A DNA stretch of 64,000 bases from Oceanospirillum sanctuarii (GTDB lineage: Bacteria; Pseudomonadota; Gammaproteobacteria; Pseudomonadales; Halomonadaceae). The stretch lies in the NCBI RefSeq assembly GCF_002150805.1, contig NZ_MTBA01000003.1, positions 124,001-188,000 on the forward strand, written 5' to 3'. Below the pieces are notes generated by a model. That model ran no database searches. It saw only the letters and a program-made list of their open reading frames with translations, and was not told the DNA's origin. This document shows positions 46,626 through 56,246 of the stretch, piece after piece; the first letter of the stretch is position 1, and every line of letters starts with the position of its first letter. Position numbers and translations under genes: made by a program.

Positions 46626-47150
46626 TTACCCTGCTGGTTGATAAATATAAAAGCCATAATCGTACTCACCGGTGCCTTCCTTTTTGCACTCTTCGCGGGA
46701 GACTTCCTGCCACTGGCTTTCATCGTATTCCGGGAAGAAGGCATCGCCTTCAACCTCTGCGTGAACCTTGGTGATATAGAGTTTATTAGCATAAGGCAGT
46801 GCCTGCTTATAGATATCAGCACCACCCATAATGATGATCTCTTCACCACCATCGATCAGACACTGCTGGTCCGCACGCTCCAGCGCCTCTTCCAGTGAGT
46901 GCACCACCACACAACCTTCAGCAGTGAAAGCCGTATCACGGGTGACAATGATATTGGTACGACCCGGCAGCGGGCGGCCAATGGATTCGTGGGTCTTACG
47001 TCCCATGATCACAGGCTTTGCCCAGGTGCACTGCTTAAAAAACTGCAGATCTTTTGGCAGGTACCAGGGCAGTTTGTTGTCGATACCGATAGTACGGTTC
47101 TCTGCCATCGCCCAGATCAGGGCTACCGGTGCATCCAGTTCTAACGCCAT
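46626..47150 (-). CDS. folA: Dihydrofolate reductase
   Basis: This NADPH-dependent reductase produces tetrahydrofolate. It has 174 residues, with the N-terminal ALIWAMAENRTIGIDNKLPWYLPKDL signature including the catalytic acid Asp in the PKDL segment. VIMGRKTHESIGRPLPGR and the glycine pair in IIIMGGADIYKQAL contact the cofactor. It lies 124 bases after thyA on the same strand; the two enzymes are metabolically coupled because thymidylate synthase regenerates the dihydrofolate that this enzyme reduces. ATGs are free of competition near the listed start. Confidence 0.96.
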   Translation of the reverse strand: MALELDAPVALIWAMAENRTIGIDNKLPWYLPKDLQFFKQCTWAKPVIMGRKTHESIGRPLPGRTNIIVTRDTAFTAEGCVVVHSLEEALERADQQCLIDGGEEIIIMGGADIYKQALPYANKLYITKVHAEVEGDAFFPEYDESQWQEVSREECKKEGTGEYDYGFYIYQPAG

Positions 47151-47274
47151 TTTACTCTCACTTTTTATCGATGCTGCTGATGGCGGGGCAGAAGTTAACC
47201 TTCAGCTTTCACCATCGGCATAAAATTCCTGATGCTTTACTCAGACTTGCAGGTTCAACAACCCACAAAGTGGA

Positions 47275-48126
47275 TCAGACCGAAAACGGATACTGAATCG
47301 CGTCGTGGTGCTGATAACCCAGCACTTCAAAATCATCCAGCGTTACCCAGGTTTCCAGATCTTCCAGTGTTTTGATCTTAGGATTGATCTTCAGCTGAGG
47401 TGACGGGAAAGGTTCACGTTTCAGCTGCACATCACGCATCAGTTCCAGCTGATCCTCATAGATGTGGGCATTCACAATCTTGTGATACGCCTTACCCGGC
47501 TGATGACCTGTGATCTGCGCCATCAGCGCCAACAGGGTAAATACCTGAACCTGATTAAAGTTCAGCCCCAGCGGCACATCACAGCTACGCTGGGTACTGT
47601 TCAGGTAAAGCTTACCGCCCAGCAGGGAGAAGTGATGGCTGTACATACAAGGACGCAGACACCCCATATCGAACTCACCCGGGTTGTAGAAATTCAGAAT
47701 TTCACCCCGGTCGTCAACGCCACGGCTCAGATCATCAACGATCTTTTTCAGCTGATCCAGATACGTGCCATCCGGCTTTGCCCAGCTACGACCCTGAACA
47801 CCATAAACCCGCCCCATATCATCCTCACCTTTGCGGTGCGGATTATTCAGCCAGCTTGGATTGTCGTTGGCATTGGCGTTCCAGGTGTTGCAGCCGATAG
47901 CCCGGAACTCGGCAGCACTGCTGTAACCCCGCAGGTAACCCAGCAACTCTGCAATCGCCGCTTTCCAAAAGCTTTTCCGGGTGGTGATCAGTGGAAACTG
48001 ATTGTTTTCCACATCGTATTCCAGATCCGCATTGATAACCGTCAGGCAGCGTTTGCCGGTACGTTCGTTATCAACCCAGATGCCTTCTTCCACGATGCGA
48101 CGACTAAGATCGAGATACTGCTGCAT
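47275..48126 (-). CDS. thyA: Thymidylate synthase
   Basis: This enzyme converts dUMP to dTMP using methylene-tetrahydrofolate. It has 283 residues, with a catalytic cysteine in [10 protein letters not shown] (a variation on the more common LPPCH). The phosphate-binding arginine and nucleotide contacts lie in [16 protein letters not shown]. The last residues, [10 protein letters not shown], form the usual C-terminal cap. It is followed by folA and preceded by lgt, the gammaproteobacterial lgt-thyA-folA order. Confidence 0.95.
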   Translation of the reverse strand: MQQYLDLSRRIVEEGIWVDNERTGKRCLTVINADLEYDVENNQFPLITTRKSFWKAAIAELLGYLRGYSSAAEFRAIGCNTWNANANDNPSWLNNPHRKGEDDMGRVYGVQGRSWAKPDGTYLDQLKKIVDDLSRGVDDRGEILNFYNPGEFDMGCLRPCMYSHHFSLLGGKLYLNSTQRSCDVPLGLNFNQVQVFTLLALMAQITGHQPGKAYHKIVNAHIYEDQLELMRDVQLKREPFPSPQLKINPKIKTLEDLETWVTLDDFEVLGYQHHDAIQYPFSV

Positions 48127-48239
48127 GGGGTATTCCAGAGTTTAAAAATTCAGGGGCGCTATTTTACGTTAGCGCGCCCTTTTGCAAAGAACTAAAAAGA
48201 CGTTTACCGGACTTAAAGGCAGATGTGCTGTAAAACAGA

Positions 48240-49031
48240 TCAGCCTTTCTGATCCACAATCGCCTGTTTTCTGCCCCAGGCGATCAGTGCGAGACCACCG
48301 AGAATCATCGGCAGGGACAGGAGTTGCCCCATGGTCAGCCAGTCGAAAGCGATAAAACCCAGATGAGCATCCGGCTGACGGACAAATTCCATCACAAAAC
48401 GGAAGATGCCGTAACAGGTCAGAAATGCGCCGGAGATCACACCGCGCGCCGGACGGGTACGATCCAGCAGATTCAGAATCACAAACAGGGCGACACCTTC
48501 CAATGCAAACTGATACAGCTGGGACGGATGCCGGGCCAGATTATCCACATGAGGAAATACCATACCCCAGGGCAGATCTGTCGGGCGCCCCCAGAGTTCG
48601 CCACCAATAAAGTTACCCACACGACCAGCACCCAGGCCGATCGGCACCAGAGGGGCAATAAAGTCAGTTACGGTGAGCATATTGGCGTTCATACGGCGGG
48701 CAAAAATGATCATGGCGACAATCACGCCCAACAGACCACCGTGGAAGGACATACCGCCTTCCCATACCCGGAACAGCCAAAGCGGCTCTGCCATAAAGCG
48801 ATCAAAGTTATAGAAGAAAACATAGCCAAAGCGACCACCCAGCACCACACCGACCGCACCGTAGAAGATCAGATCACTGACATCATCCCGGCTCCAGCCC
48901 AGACGATGTGCTCTTTGTTTGGCCAGCCACCAGGCTCCGGCAAAGCCGATCAGATACATCAGGCCATACCAGTGGATTTTTAGTGGCCCTAACGCCACCA
49001 GAACAGGATCTATCTGTGGGTACTGCAGCAT
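48240..49031 (-). CDS. lgt: Phosphatidylglycerol--prolipoprotein diacylglyceryl transferase
   Basis: This integral membrane enzyme attaches diacylglycerol to lipoprotein cysteines, the first step of lipoprotein maturation. It has 263 residues and about seven helices. Conserved positions include [11 protein letters not shown], the catalytic His region in SFHGGLLGV, and [14 protein letters not shown], close to the family signature. It lies 51 bases after the TSUP gene and upstream of thyA on the same strand, so all may share a transcript. Confidence 0.95.
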   Translation of the reverse strand: MLQYPQIDPVLVALGPLKIHWYGLMYLIGFAGAWWLAKQRAHRLGWSRDDVSDLIFYGAVGVVLGGRFGYVFFYNFDRFMAEPLWLFRVWEGGMSFHGGLLGVIVAMIIFARRMNANMLTVTDFIAPLVPIGLGAGRVGNFIGGELWGRPTDLPWGMVFPHVDNLARHPSQLYQFALEGVALFVILNLLDRTRPARGVISGAFLTCYGIFRFVMEFVRQPDAHLGFIAFDWLTMGQLLSLPMILGGLALIAWGRKQAIVDQKG

Positions 49032-49082
49032 GAAATAACCTTAATGTTCACTTTGATAGCGGACCTAACGATCAGCTCAACA

Positions 49083-49871
49083 TTAACTTAACAGGAAGCG
49101 ACTGCCGATAATCAGCAGCAACACGGCAAAAATACGCTTCAGGGTATCGGAAGGCAGACTATGCGCCAGCTTGGCACCCACTTTGGCGAAGATAACGCTG
49201 GTGGAAACAATGCCAATAAAAGCCGGCCAATAGACATAACCGGTGGCGTATTCCGGCAGTAGCGGGTGTCCCCAGCCCTCTTCGATATTCACCAGTGCAC
49301 CTACCACCGCAATCGGCAAACCAACAGCTGCAGATGTGGCAACCGCCGTCTGCATCTTCACATTACACCAGCTCAGGAAAGGTACGGTCAGAGAACCGCC
49401 ACCAATACCAAAAATGGCAGAAGCCCAACCGATCACACCACCTGCAGCGATCAGACCCGGACGACCCGGAATGGTTCGGCTTGCCTTGGGTTTCAGCCCC
49501 AGCCCCATCTGGAAAGCGATCACGATGGCAAAGACACCGATCACTTTCTGCAGCAGATCTCCACTCATCATACCGGCGGTTTTAACACCCAGAGCAGAAC
49601 CAAAAACGATGCCGATCGCGATACCGCTGAACCAGTCCCAGCGCACAGCGCCTTTGGCATGGTGAGCTTTGACCGAACTGATTGAGGTGACCACAATCGT
49701 TGCCAGCGAGGTGCCCACCGCCAGGTGAGTCAGCACCTCAGGAGAGATTCCTTGCGCGGTAAAACTCAGAACCAGCACAGGCACAATAATCAGACCACCG
49801 CCGATACCAAACAGACCAGCCAGTGTTCCCGCTGCGGCTCCAAGAGCCACATACATTAAGAGCGTTTCCAT
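49083..49871 (-). CDS. TSUP family (TauE/SafE) transmembrane permease
   Basis: This is a membrane protein of 262 residues with about eight helices. It has two related halves with glycine-rich turns (AAAGTLAGLFGIGGGLIIVPVL and GVIGWASAIFGIGGGSLTVPFL), the hallmark of the TauE/SafE family. Members export sulfite, sulfoacetate or related anions; the substrate is unknown here. In Pseudomonas a TSUP gene is likewise found between ptsP and lgt. Here it heads the lgt-thyA-folA group on the same strand. Confidence 0.9.
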   Translation of the reverse strand: METLLMYVALGAAAGTLAGLFGIGGGLIIVPVLVLSFTAQGISPEVLTHLAVGTSLATIVVTSISSVKAHHAKGAVRWDWFSGIAIGIVFGSALGVKTAGMMSGDLLQKVIGVFAIVIAFQMGLGLKPKASRTIPGRPGLIAAGGVIGWASAIFGIGGGSLTVPFLSWCNVKMQTAVATSAAVGLPIAVVGALVNIEEGWGHPLLPEYATGYVYWPAFIGIVSTSVIFAKVGAKLAHSLPSDTLKRIFAVLLLIIGSRFLLS

Positions 49872-49891
49872 AAATCTTATGTTCCAGACAG

Positions 49892-49923
49892 AAAAACCGA
49901 CAGCTGGGACTCAGTCTGTCGGT
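49892..49923 (-). terminator. Terminator of the Cache-PAS-receiver gene
   Basis: ACCGACAG pairs with CTGTCGGT, followed by T residues on the minus strand, just beyond the stop codon of that gene and ahead of the TSUP gene. Confidence 0.75.
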
Positions 49924-49965
49924 ATAGGGTATTAAAATTATTATTCAGTACAGGGTATCAGAGAT

Positions 49966-52446
49966 TCAGGCCGGAACCTGCCCCTCTTCGTACTGTTGTC
50001 GCCAGTGATCAACCCGGGAGCGCAGCTCAGAAGGGTGATAGGGCTTCGCCAGATATTCGTTCATACCGGCATCAAAGAAGCGCTGACGCTCACTTTCCAG
50101 CACATTAGCGGTTACGGCGATAATAGCAGCAGGGGATAGCTGCATCGCTTTCTCCCGCTCGCGCCAGCGGATGGTCGTTTCGATGCCATCCATCTCCGGC
50201 ATAAAGATATCCATCAGCACAACCTGATAGGTTTTCTCAGTCATCAGTTCCAGCGCTTCCTGACCGCTGTTCACCACATCCACCTCGTAACCGACCTTTT
50301 GCAGGGCAGATTTCGCCAACATGGTGTTTACCGGACCATCATCCACCACCAGTACATGGGACTGCTTCTGCTCGCCCTTGGGCTTTGGAGTCGGTGGCGC
50401 ATCAGGATTTTCCGTTACCCAGTTATCCCGGGTGAGGTACATCAGGGCATCAACTTTCTCTTTCAGCAGCAGACTCAGACGCTCACGCTGATCCGGCTGC
50501 TCTCGTAACTGTTCTGTCAGGCTCACCAGATTCAACAGCGGCCCTTCCAGTTCTCGTCGCATCGCCTGCAGATATTCTGTCTGCAATTTGGATGCTTCAA
50601 GAGCACGGTCACGATCAAACTTCATCTGATCCCGCGCCTGATACTGATCCGACAGATCCATCAGCAAACCCACCATAGGTCGGCCACGACCGTATTCACG
50701 GCGGGAACTGTCGATTCGCCCCCCCTCAATACGGGATAGCTCACCACGGGAGCTTTCTGAACGGGAATTATCCGTTGCACGGGACAGTACTACAGATACC
50801 GGATGACTTTCTTTGCTGGCACTGGTCAGAACCAGCTCTTTGGAATAGGAACCGTCATCGGGCGGTGTCACCGGAATAAACTCCGTCAGCAGATGACCTT
50901 TCAGCTCCGCTTCACTCTTGCCAAAGAACTGCTCGAAAGCACGGTTGCAGCCCTGAAGGCGGTACTCACTGTCGGTATCAAAGACCGGCATAGGAATGCT
51001 GTTCAACAAACTGCGGAAATGATCATTCTGTTTGTGGCAACTGGCCTGATACTGATCCAACTGCTGCTTCAGGGTGTCGTTTTCCTGAGCAAAACGACGC
51101 AGCAGATCGGCAATATTCTGAATCTCAGTGACCGGACTACTGAGGGTTTTCTGAGGCATCGCCTTGCCTTCCAGTGCTGCCCGGGCAACGCCATCAAAAT
51201 ACTCCAATGGCCCCTGCATCTGCTGATAGAGTTTACGGCTGCGGGATTTGTGAATCCCCAGGTGCAGCGCAAACAGGATCAGGATCAGTAACAGAACAAG
51301 CAATCCGATATCTTTCAGGTAACCGGCAAAGCCCTCTGCCTGGGCGTAAAGTTCTTCCTGAGGTGTCACCGCCAGCAGCTTCCAGCCCGTTAAAGGCACA
51401 GTATTCCAGGCCACAACACTTGGGCGGTTCAGTTCGATCTGCGCCAATCCTGCCTGCTGATGTGCGACCAGTCGGGACAGATCGGACATCTCCGGGCGTT
51501 TATAGAGATTAAACAGTTCCGGTTTAAATTCATTGGTGGTGACATGACGGAAACTGTATTGACCGTCAGTCAGCTCTTTCAGGCCAAAGTCTTCTTCCCC
51601 TTCCGGTGGCAACGCCAGAATGTTGCCATCTTTGCCGACCAGAACCGCATAACCGGACCAGGGCTGAGGCAGAGAGAACAGATTGCTGATCAGAGTTTCA
51701 ACGGTCAGATCCAGGCCCACAACCGCTTCCAGACTATCGCCGTCATATACCGGCGCAATATGGGAGATGATCCAGCCAAGACCTGCCGGATCAAGATAAG
51801 CATCGGTCCATACCGGCTGACGCTGCGGGTTATGGGTTTTATCCGCCAGGTAATAGAAACTGAAGGTGGTCAGATCCAGATCCGGTGCAAACTGAGCATG
51901 CACATCCTGATAGGGATAGAGCAGATTAAGGTTGTCAGGAGTATTCAGATAAACCTGTTTCACCAGCTGGTTGGCTTGCTGAAGGTCTGCAAACAGGTAG
52001 CTCAGGGGAAGTAACTTGCGGGCTTTCTCTTCACGGGACGACAGATCACGGGACTGGGTGGAGTAATAAACTGCAACACCGCCGTCATCCTGCGGCTTCA
52101 TCAGTACGTTGCCCTCGGTGTAATCCAGAGGCGTTGTCCAGTCACCGGGCTGATCTGAGGTCAGCGTTCGTTCAGTCTGACGCTGCAAAACCTGCAACTG
52201 ACTCTGTACTGAACTCAGTCGGGCATTAACCCAATCGGTCTTGGATTGCAGCGCCCCGATCAGCTGTTGCTCGTATTCTTTGCGGGCGGTGTTTTGCTGG
52301 TTAAGCCCCAGCAGAAAGAAGGTTCCCAGCAGGAGAATCAGAAAGGCAGCGTTGACAAAAATCAGCTGCACCATGTTAGAGCGCACGTAGGCTTTGTAGA
52401 TCCACTTTTTCAGTGAGATACGCAACGGTTGATCGGTCTCTGGCAT
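49966..52446 (-). CDS. Cache-PAS protein with degenerate HisKA region and receiver domain
   Basis: This 826-residue membrane protein has a first helix (about 25-48) and an extracytoplasmic dCache-like domain (LDPAGLGWIISHIAPVYDG...AVVGLDLTVETLI). After a second helix (about 372-392) come a PAS domain (about 495-610) with a Ser/Arg-rich insert and a region resembling a HisKA dimerisation helix. There the phospho-accepting His is missing: MRRELEGPL stands where MSHEIRTPL is usual. No HATPase domain follows. A receiver domain with intact acidic pocket (VVDDG), phosphoacceptor Asp (VLMDIFMPEMDG) and Lys (AKPY) ends the chain. I chose the ATG at 52446 because AGGGAA precedes it; a GTG at 52527 is also open. 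Confidence 0.85.
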   Translation of the reverse strand: MPETDQPLRISLKKWIYKAYVRSNMVQLIFVNAAFLILLLGTFFLLGLNQQNTARKEYEQQLIGALQSKTDWVNARLSSVQSQLQVLQRQTERTLTSDQPGDWTTPLDYTEGNVLMKPQDDGGVAVYYSTQSRDLSSREEKARKLLPLSYLFADLQQANQLVKQVYLNTPDNLNLLYPYQDVHAQFAPDLDLTTFSFYYLADKTHNPQRQPVWTDAYLDPAGLGWIISHIAPVYDGDSLEAVVGLDLTVETLISNLFSLPQPWSGYAVLVGKDGNILALPPEGEEDFGLKELTDGQYSFRHVTTNEFKPELFNLYKRPEMSDLSRLVAHQQAGLAQIELNRPSVVAWNTVPLTGWKLLAVTPQEELYAQAEGFAGYLKDIGLLVLLLILILFALHLGIHKSRSRKLYQQMQGPLEYFDGVARAALEGKAMPQKTLSSPVTEIQNIADLLRRFAQENDTLKQQLDQYQASCHKQNDHFRSLLNSIPMPVFDTDSEYRLQGCNRAFEQFFGKSEAELKGHLLTEFIPVTPPDDGSYSKELVLTSASKESHPVSVVLSRATDNSRSESSRGELSRIEGGRIDSSRREYGRGRPMVGLLMDLSDQYQARDQMKFDRDRALEASKLQTEYLQAMRRELEGPLLNLVSLTEQLREQPDQRERLSLLLKEKVDALMYLTRDNWVTENPDAPPTPKPKGEQKQSHVLVVDDGPVNTMLAKSALQKVGYEVDVVNSGQEALELMTEKTYQVVLMDIFMPEMDGIETTIRWREREKAMQLSPAAIIAVTANVLESERQRFFDAGMNEYLAKPYHPSELRSRVDHWRQQYEEGQVPA

Positions 52447-52619
52447 GGGCTTCCCTGAATAAACCTTTCCGGCAGAATTCATTTCTGAAGAGAAAGTATC
52501 ATACACTGTCTGCAACGACATTTTCACTTACATTTAAGTGATCAGCCTCAGGTTCCGGCCGGTTACAGCATGCGTCATCGCCGCCTGATCCAGACACACT
52601 TTTTATCCGGGCTTCTGTT

Positions 52620-53420
52620 ATGTGTTTAATTCTTTTTTCCTGGCAAAAAGATCAGACCTATCCGTTGGTGGTCGCAGCAAATCGTGATGAGTTTTATCAG
52701 CGACCTACTGCGCCACTTGCCTGCTGGAACAACAGCCCGGTTATCGCGGGCCGTGACCAGCAGGCCGGCGGCACCTGGATGGGCATCACTGAAAGCGGTC
52801 GCTTTGCTGCGGTAACCAACTATCGTCAGGCTTCAGAGATGAGCAAAAGTTATCCTCTGAGTCGGGGAAAACTCTGTCAGGACTTTCTTGAAGGGTCTAT
52901 GACTCCGGAAGCATTTCTCAAGGAGATCGCTTCCAGCGCCATGGATACCGGTGGTTTTAATCTGCTGGTGAGTGATGGCGAAACTCTTGGCTATGGCTGC
53001 AATCGCTTTGGTGCTGAAAGTGGAGCGGCTTACTACGACTTTGACGCCAATCTGCCCGCCGGAGTTTACGGATTAAGCAATCACCGACTGGATACCCCCT
53101 GGCCCAAAGTGCGTCACAGCAAGCAGCTGATGGAAGAGTTTATGGAGGAGCTGACCGCCTCCCATTATCCTCTGAACGAGAACCATTTTTTGGCAGTTGT
53201 CGCCAACGATGAAGAGGCTGCAGACCACGAATTACCTGATACAGGCATAGGTTTGGCTAAAGAACGCTTTTTATCTCCATCTTTTATCCGATCCAGTATG
53301 GACTATGGCACAAGGGCCAGTACAATACTGATCCGCAACCACTCCGGGCGGCAAACTCTGATGGAACAAACGTGGCATCCGGGTGGACAAAGGGGAGTAC
53401 GAACTCTGATCTGCCTGTGA
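52620..53420 (+). CDS. NRDE family protein (TANGO2-like)
   Basis: This 266-residue protein belongs to the NRDE family, named for the NRDE motif, visible here as AANRDEFYQRP near residue 20. The N-terminus MCLILFSW has the Cys2 expected of an N-terminal-nucleophile-like fold. Other conserved segments are AGRDQQAGGTWMGI and YGLSNHRLDTPWPKV. The molecular function is not known. It is divergent from the Cache-PAS-receiver gene and lies 60 bases before the L,D-transpeptidase gene on the same strand. Confidence 0.85.
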   Translation: MCLILFSWQKDQTYPLVVAANRDEFYQRPTAPLACWNNSPVIAGRDQQAGGTWMGITESGRFAAVTNYRQASEMSKSYPLSRGKLCQDFLEGSMTPEAFLKEIASSAMDTGGFNLLVSDGETLGYGCNRFGAESGAAYYDFDANLPAGVYGLSNHRLDTPWPKVRHSKQLMEEFMEELTASHYPLNENHFLAVVANDEEAADHELPDTGIGLAKERFLSPSFIRSSMDYGTRASTILIRNHSGRQTLMEQTWHPGGQRGVRTLICL

Positions 53421-53480
53421 GCTGTTTCTGATCCCGGGCCGAGTTTTCCAGCCATCGATTCATATCCGGAAGGTAGTCTT

Positions 53481-56162
53481 TTGTTCAGGTTTTCTCCGTC
53501 TACCGTAACCTCAATTTTCGGCGTGCGTGCTGCGGTCACCGGCATTCTGTCCGGGCTTATTTTGAGCCTGATGCTGGCAAGTCCAGCTCATGCCACCCTG
53601 TCCACATCTACGACTACGGCAGCACCTGCGCCAAAAGCTGTCAGCAGTATCAGTAATATTGAAAGTGCCTGGATCGGCGTGACCCTGCGCAGCCGTTTTG
53701 ATAATGCCACCACGGATTTTGCCCCCCAGATCGCTCCGGCTTATCTGGATAATGACTTTAAACATATCTGGCTGGATGAAACCGGTGAGCCGGGCGCTGC
53801 AGCTAAAGAGCTGATCCGGCTGGTTCGTATCTTTTCGGCCCTTGAAACGCCGGATAATCCTCAGCACTGGCTGAAGCCTTATCAGAGCTTTCTGACGTTC
53901 CAGCAGCAACCCATGGATCTGGCACTGCCCCGCTATCTGCTGGCCACCGACCTGCTCTACAGCGAGATGTATGCCCGACTGCATTACGACATCGCCACCA
54001 ATCGCTTTATGGCGACTGACGCAGGCACTCAAAGCACAGGTCGTAATCGCGTCACGAAAACAGAAAAAGCTGAACTGCTGAAACTGGAAAAAGAGCTGAA
54101 GAGCGCCTCCCTTCTGCCAGCAATCGAGCGGGAAGCCTATCTGCAGGCTCAGATCAGAAACCTCTATCCGAAAGCCGACCAAACTGCCGCACTGCTGGAA
54201 AATCTCGGCTACTGGCAAACACAGCTGGAAAAGCCATGGCCGCAACTGTCTGAAGGTGAGCGCCTCGACCCCGGCATGATCCGGGAAAGCTGGATGCCCG
54301 CTCTGATCGAACAGCTGCAACGTCTTCAGGTTTTACCTCAGGATTACCAACCGGATTTTCCGGGTCGCTACGACAATCAGCTGGTGGATGCGGTAAAACG
54401 TCTGCAGACACAACACGGACAAACCGCTGACGGTATTATCGGGCAGCAAACCCGTCAGCTCCTGAATCTGCCGCCTCAGGATAGAGTTCTGAAACTGGCC
54501 GACAACTTCCGCCACCTCTATCAGCAAACTAACTTGCTGAGCCTCTTTGATGAGCGCAAGACCGAGTTCGCCGCTCAGATTGCACCGGCTTATCAGGACA
54601 ATGGCTTCAAACCTATCTGGCTGGATAAAACAGGCAAGCCCGGTAAAGCCGCAAAAGAACTGACCCGACTGGCGACTGTCTTTGCCACCATGGATCTGCC
54701 CTCAAATCCGCATCCGTGGCTGAAACCTTACCGGAACTTCCTCTATCCGAAGCAGGTTCCGCTGGATCTGACGCTACCCCGTGATCTGCTGGCAACGGAT
54801 CTCCGTTACAGTGAGATCTATGCTCAGCTGCGTCACGATATTGCCACCGAACGTTTTATTCTGGCGGATGAAGATGACGACCATCAGGAATACCGCTATG
54901 GCGGAGTTGCCCTGAACAGCTTTCAGTCAGCACCTAAGCCCTGGATGGAAGATCTGAAGCTGGAACTGAAAATGGCTTCAGCTATGCCGGAAGCCAAGCG
55001 CAACAGCTATCTGGATCGTTTGATTGGCAAACTCTACCCGACGGCACAGCAAACCAAACCGCTTCTCAGTGCCCTGACTTACTGGCGCAGCCAGTTAAAA
55101 ACGCCCTGGCCGAAGCTGTCTATGGGTGAACGTCTCGACCCGGGTATGATTCGCGAGAGCTGGATGCCGGTTCTGATCGAACAGCTGCAACGCCTGCAGG
55201 TTCTGTCCAAGGATTACAAACCCGCCTTCCCGGGACGTTATGACGGCGAACTGGTCGCAGCGGTGAAGAAGGTGCAGGCCAGCCACGGCCAGACTGTTGA
55301 TGGCATTATCGGCCTGCAGACACGCCGGGTACTTAACCTGTCGCCTGAGAAGCGTGTGCTGCGACTGGCGCACAACTTCCGCCGCCTCTACCATCTGCCA
55401 GCCAAGCTGGGTAACCGCTATATGATGATCAATATGGCGGACTACAAACTGGAACTGGTGGAGAAGAACAAACCCACCATGGAGATGCGGGTAATTGTTG
55501 GCTCGCCGGAGCACCGTACGCCGATTATGAAGCAGGCGCTGACCTCAGTGATCCTCAGCCCACGCTGGAATATTCCGCAAAGTATTGGCGTGAAGAGCAT
55601 CCTGCCGAGGGTAAAAAACAACCCCAACTATCTGAAAGATCGTGAGATGCAGATTGTTGATGGCTGGAACACCCCTGCTCAGGAAGTGCCGTTAGAACAG
55701 ATCAACTTTAACGAGTTTGAGGAAGACCCGGAGCAATTCCCTTACCGTTTTGTGCAGTTGCCGGGCAAATACAATCAGCTGGGCTATGTAAAATTCCGCC
55801 TGTCGAACAACAAAGCGATCTATATGCACGATACCCCAGCCAAGCATCTGTTTAATCGTCGCGACAGAGCCATGAGTAACGGCTGTGTGCGTCTGGAAGA
55901 TGCGCTGCCTCTGGTGGATCGTCTGCTGGCTGATAAGCCATGGGGCTGGACCGAAGACAGAGTACAGGAAGTGTTGCGATCCAAAGAGGAACGCTATCTG
56001 AAGATGGAACCTTTGCTGCCGGTTTATCTGATGTACTGGACCGTTTGGCAGGATGAGAACGGCACCCTGCAATGGCGGGATGATATCTACAGCAAGGATC
56101 ATCTGCCGGGACCGGAACAGGTTGAAAAGCTTCTGATCGCCGCTAAAGAAAAGAATCAATAA
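53481..56162 (+). CDS. L,D-transpeptidase (YcbB/LdtD-like) with duplicated N-terminal module
   Basis: This is a periplasmic peptidoglycan cross-linker of 893 residues with a signal peptide (about 1-37, ending SPAHA). The C-terminal YkuD domain (about 645-830) has the catalytic Cys802 in MSNGCVRL and His in YMHDTPAK; such enzymes form 3-3 cross-links. The N-terminal module, a YcbB-type scaffold plus a peptidoglycan-binding repeat, is present twice: about residues 75-355 and 358-645. Paired segments are FAPQIAPAYLDN/FAAQIAPAYQDN and the shared ERLDPGMIRESWMP. The DNA copies are also clearly similar. E. coli LdtD, with one module, has 615 residues. A bidirectional terminator follows. Confidence 0.92.
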   Translation: MFRFSPSTVTSIFGVRAAVTGILSGLILSLMLASPAHATLSTSTTTAAPAPKAVSSISNIESAWIGVTLRSRFDNATTDFAPQIAPAYLDNDFKHIWLDETGEPGAAAKELIRLVRIFSALETPDNPQHWLKPYQSFLTFQQQPMDLALPRYLLATDLLYSEMYARLHYDIATNRFMATDAGTQSTGRNRVTKTEKAELLKLEKELKSASLLPAIEREAYLQAQIRNLYPKADQTAALLENLGYWQTQLEKPWPQLSEGERLDPGMIRESWMPALIEQLQRLQVLPQDYQPDFPGRYDNQLVDAVKRLQTQHGQTADGIIGQQTRQLLNLPPQDRVLKLADNFRHLYQQTNLLSLFDERKTEFAAQIAPAYQDNGFKPIWLDKTGKPGKAAKELTRLATVFATMDLPSNPHPWLKPYRNFLYPKQVPLDLTLPRDLLATDLRYSEIYAQLRHDIATERFILADEDDDHQEYRYGGVALNSFQSAPKPWMEDLKLELKMASAMPEAKRNSYLDRLIGKLYPTAQQTKPLLSALTYWRSQLKTPWPKLSMGERLDPGMIRESWMPVLIEQLQRLQVLSKDYKPAFPGRYDGELVAAVKKVQASHGQTVDGIIGLQTRRVLNLSPEKRVLRLAHNFRRLYHLPAKLGNRYMMINMADYKLELVEKNKPTMEMRVIVGSPEHRTPIMKQALTSVILSPRWNIPQSIGVKSILPRVKNNPNYLKDREMQIVDGWNTPAQEVPLEQINFNEFEEDPEQFPYRFVQLPGKYNQLGYVKFRLSNNKAIYMHDTPAKHLFNRRDRAMSNGCVRLEDALPLVDRLLADKPWGWTEDRVQEVLRSKEERYLKMEPLLPVYLMYWTVWQDENGTLQWRDDIYSKDHLPGPEQVEKLLIAAKEKNQ

Positions 56163-56172
56163 ACAATAAATA

Positions 56173-56204
56173 AAAAAAAGACCCGCGAAATGCGGGTCTT
56201 TTTT
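56173..56204. terminator. Bidirectional terminator between L,D-transpeptidase and ptsP
   Basis: AAAAGACCCGC pairs with GCGGGTCTTTT, with long A- and T-runs, between convergent genes. Confidence 0.92.
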
Positions 56205-56246
56205 ATTGTCAGGTGCCGGAGAGATCGTAATTCTGATTAGTGCTGT

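Noticed and set aside
53511-54320. 269-codon minus-strand frame
   Set aside because: It lies inside the L,D-transpeptidase gene, has no ribosome site and no recognisable similarity.
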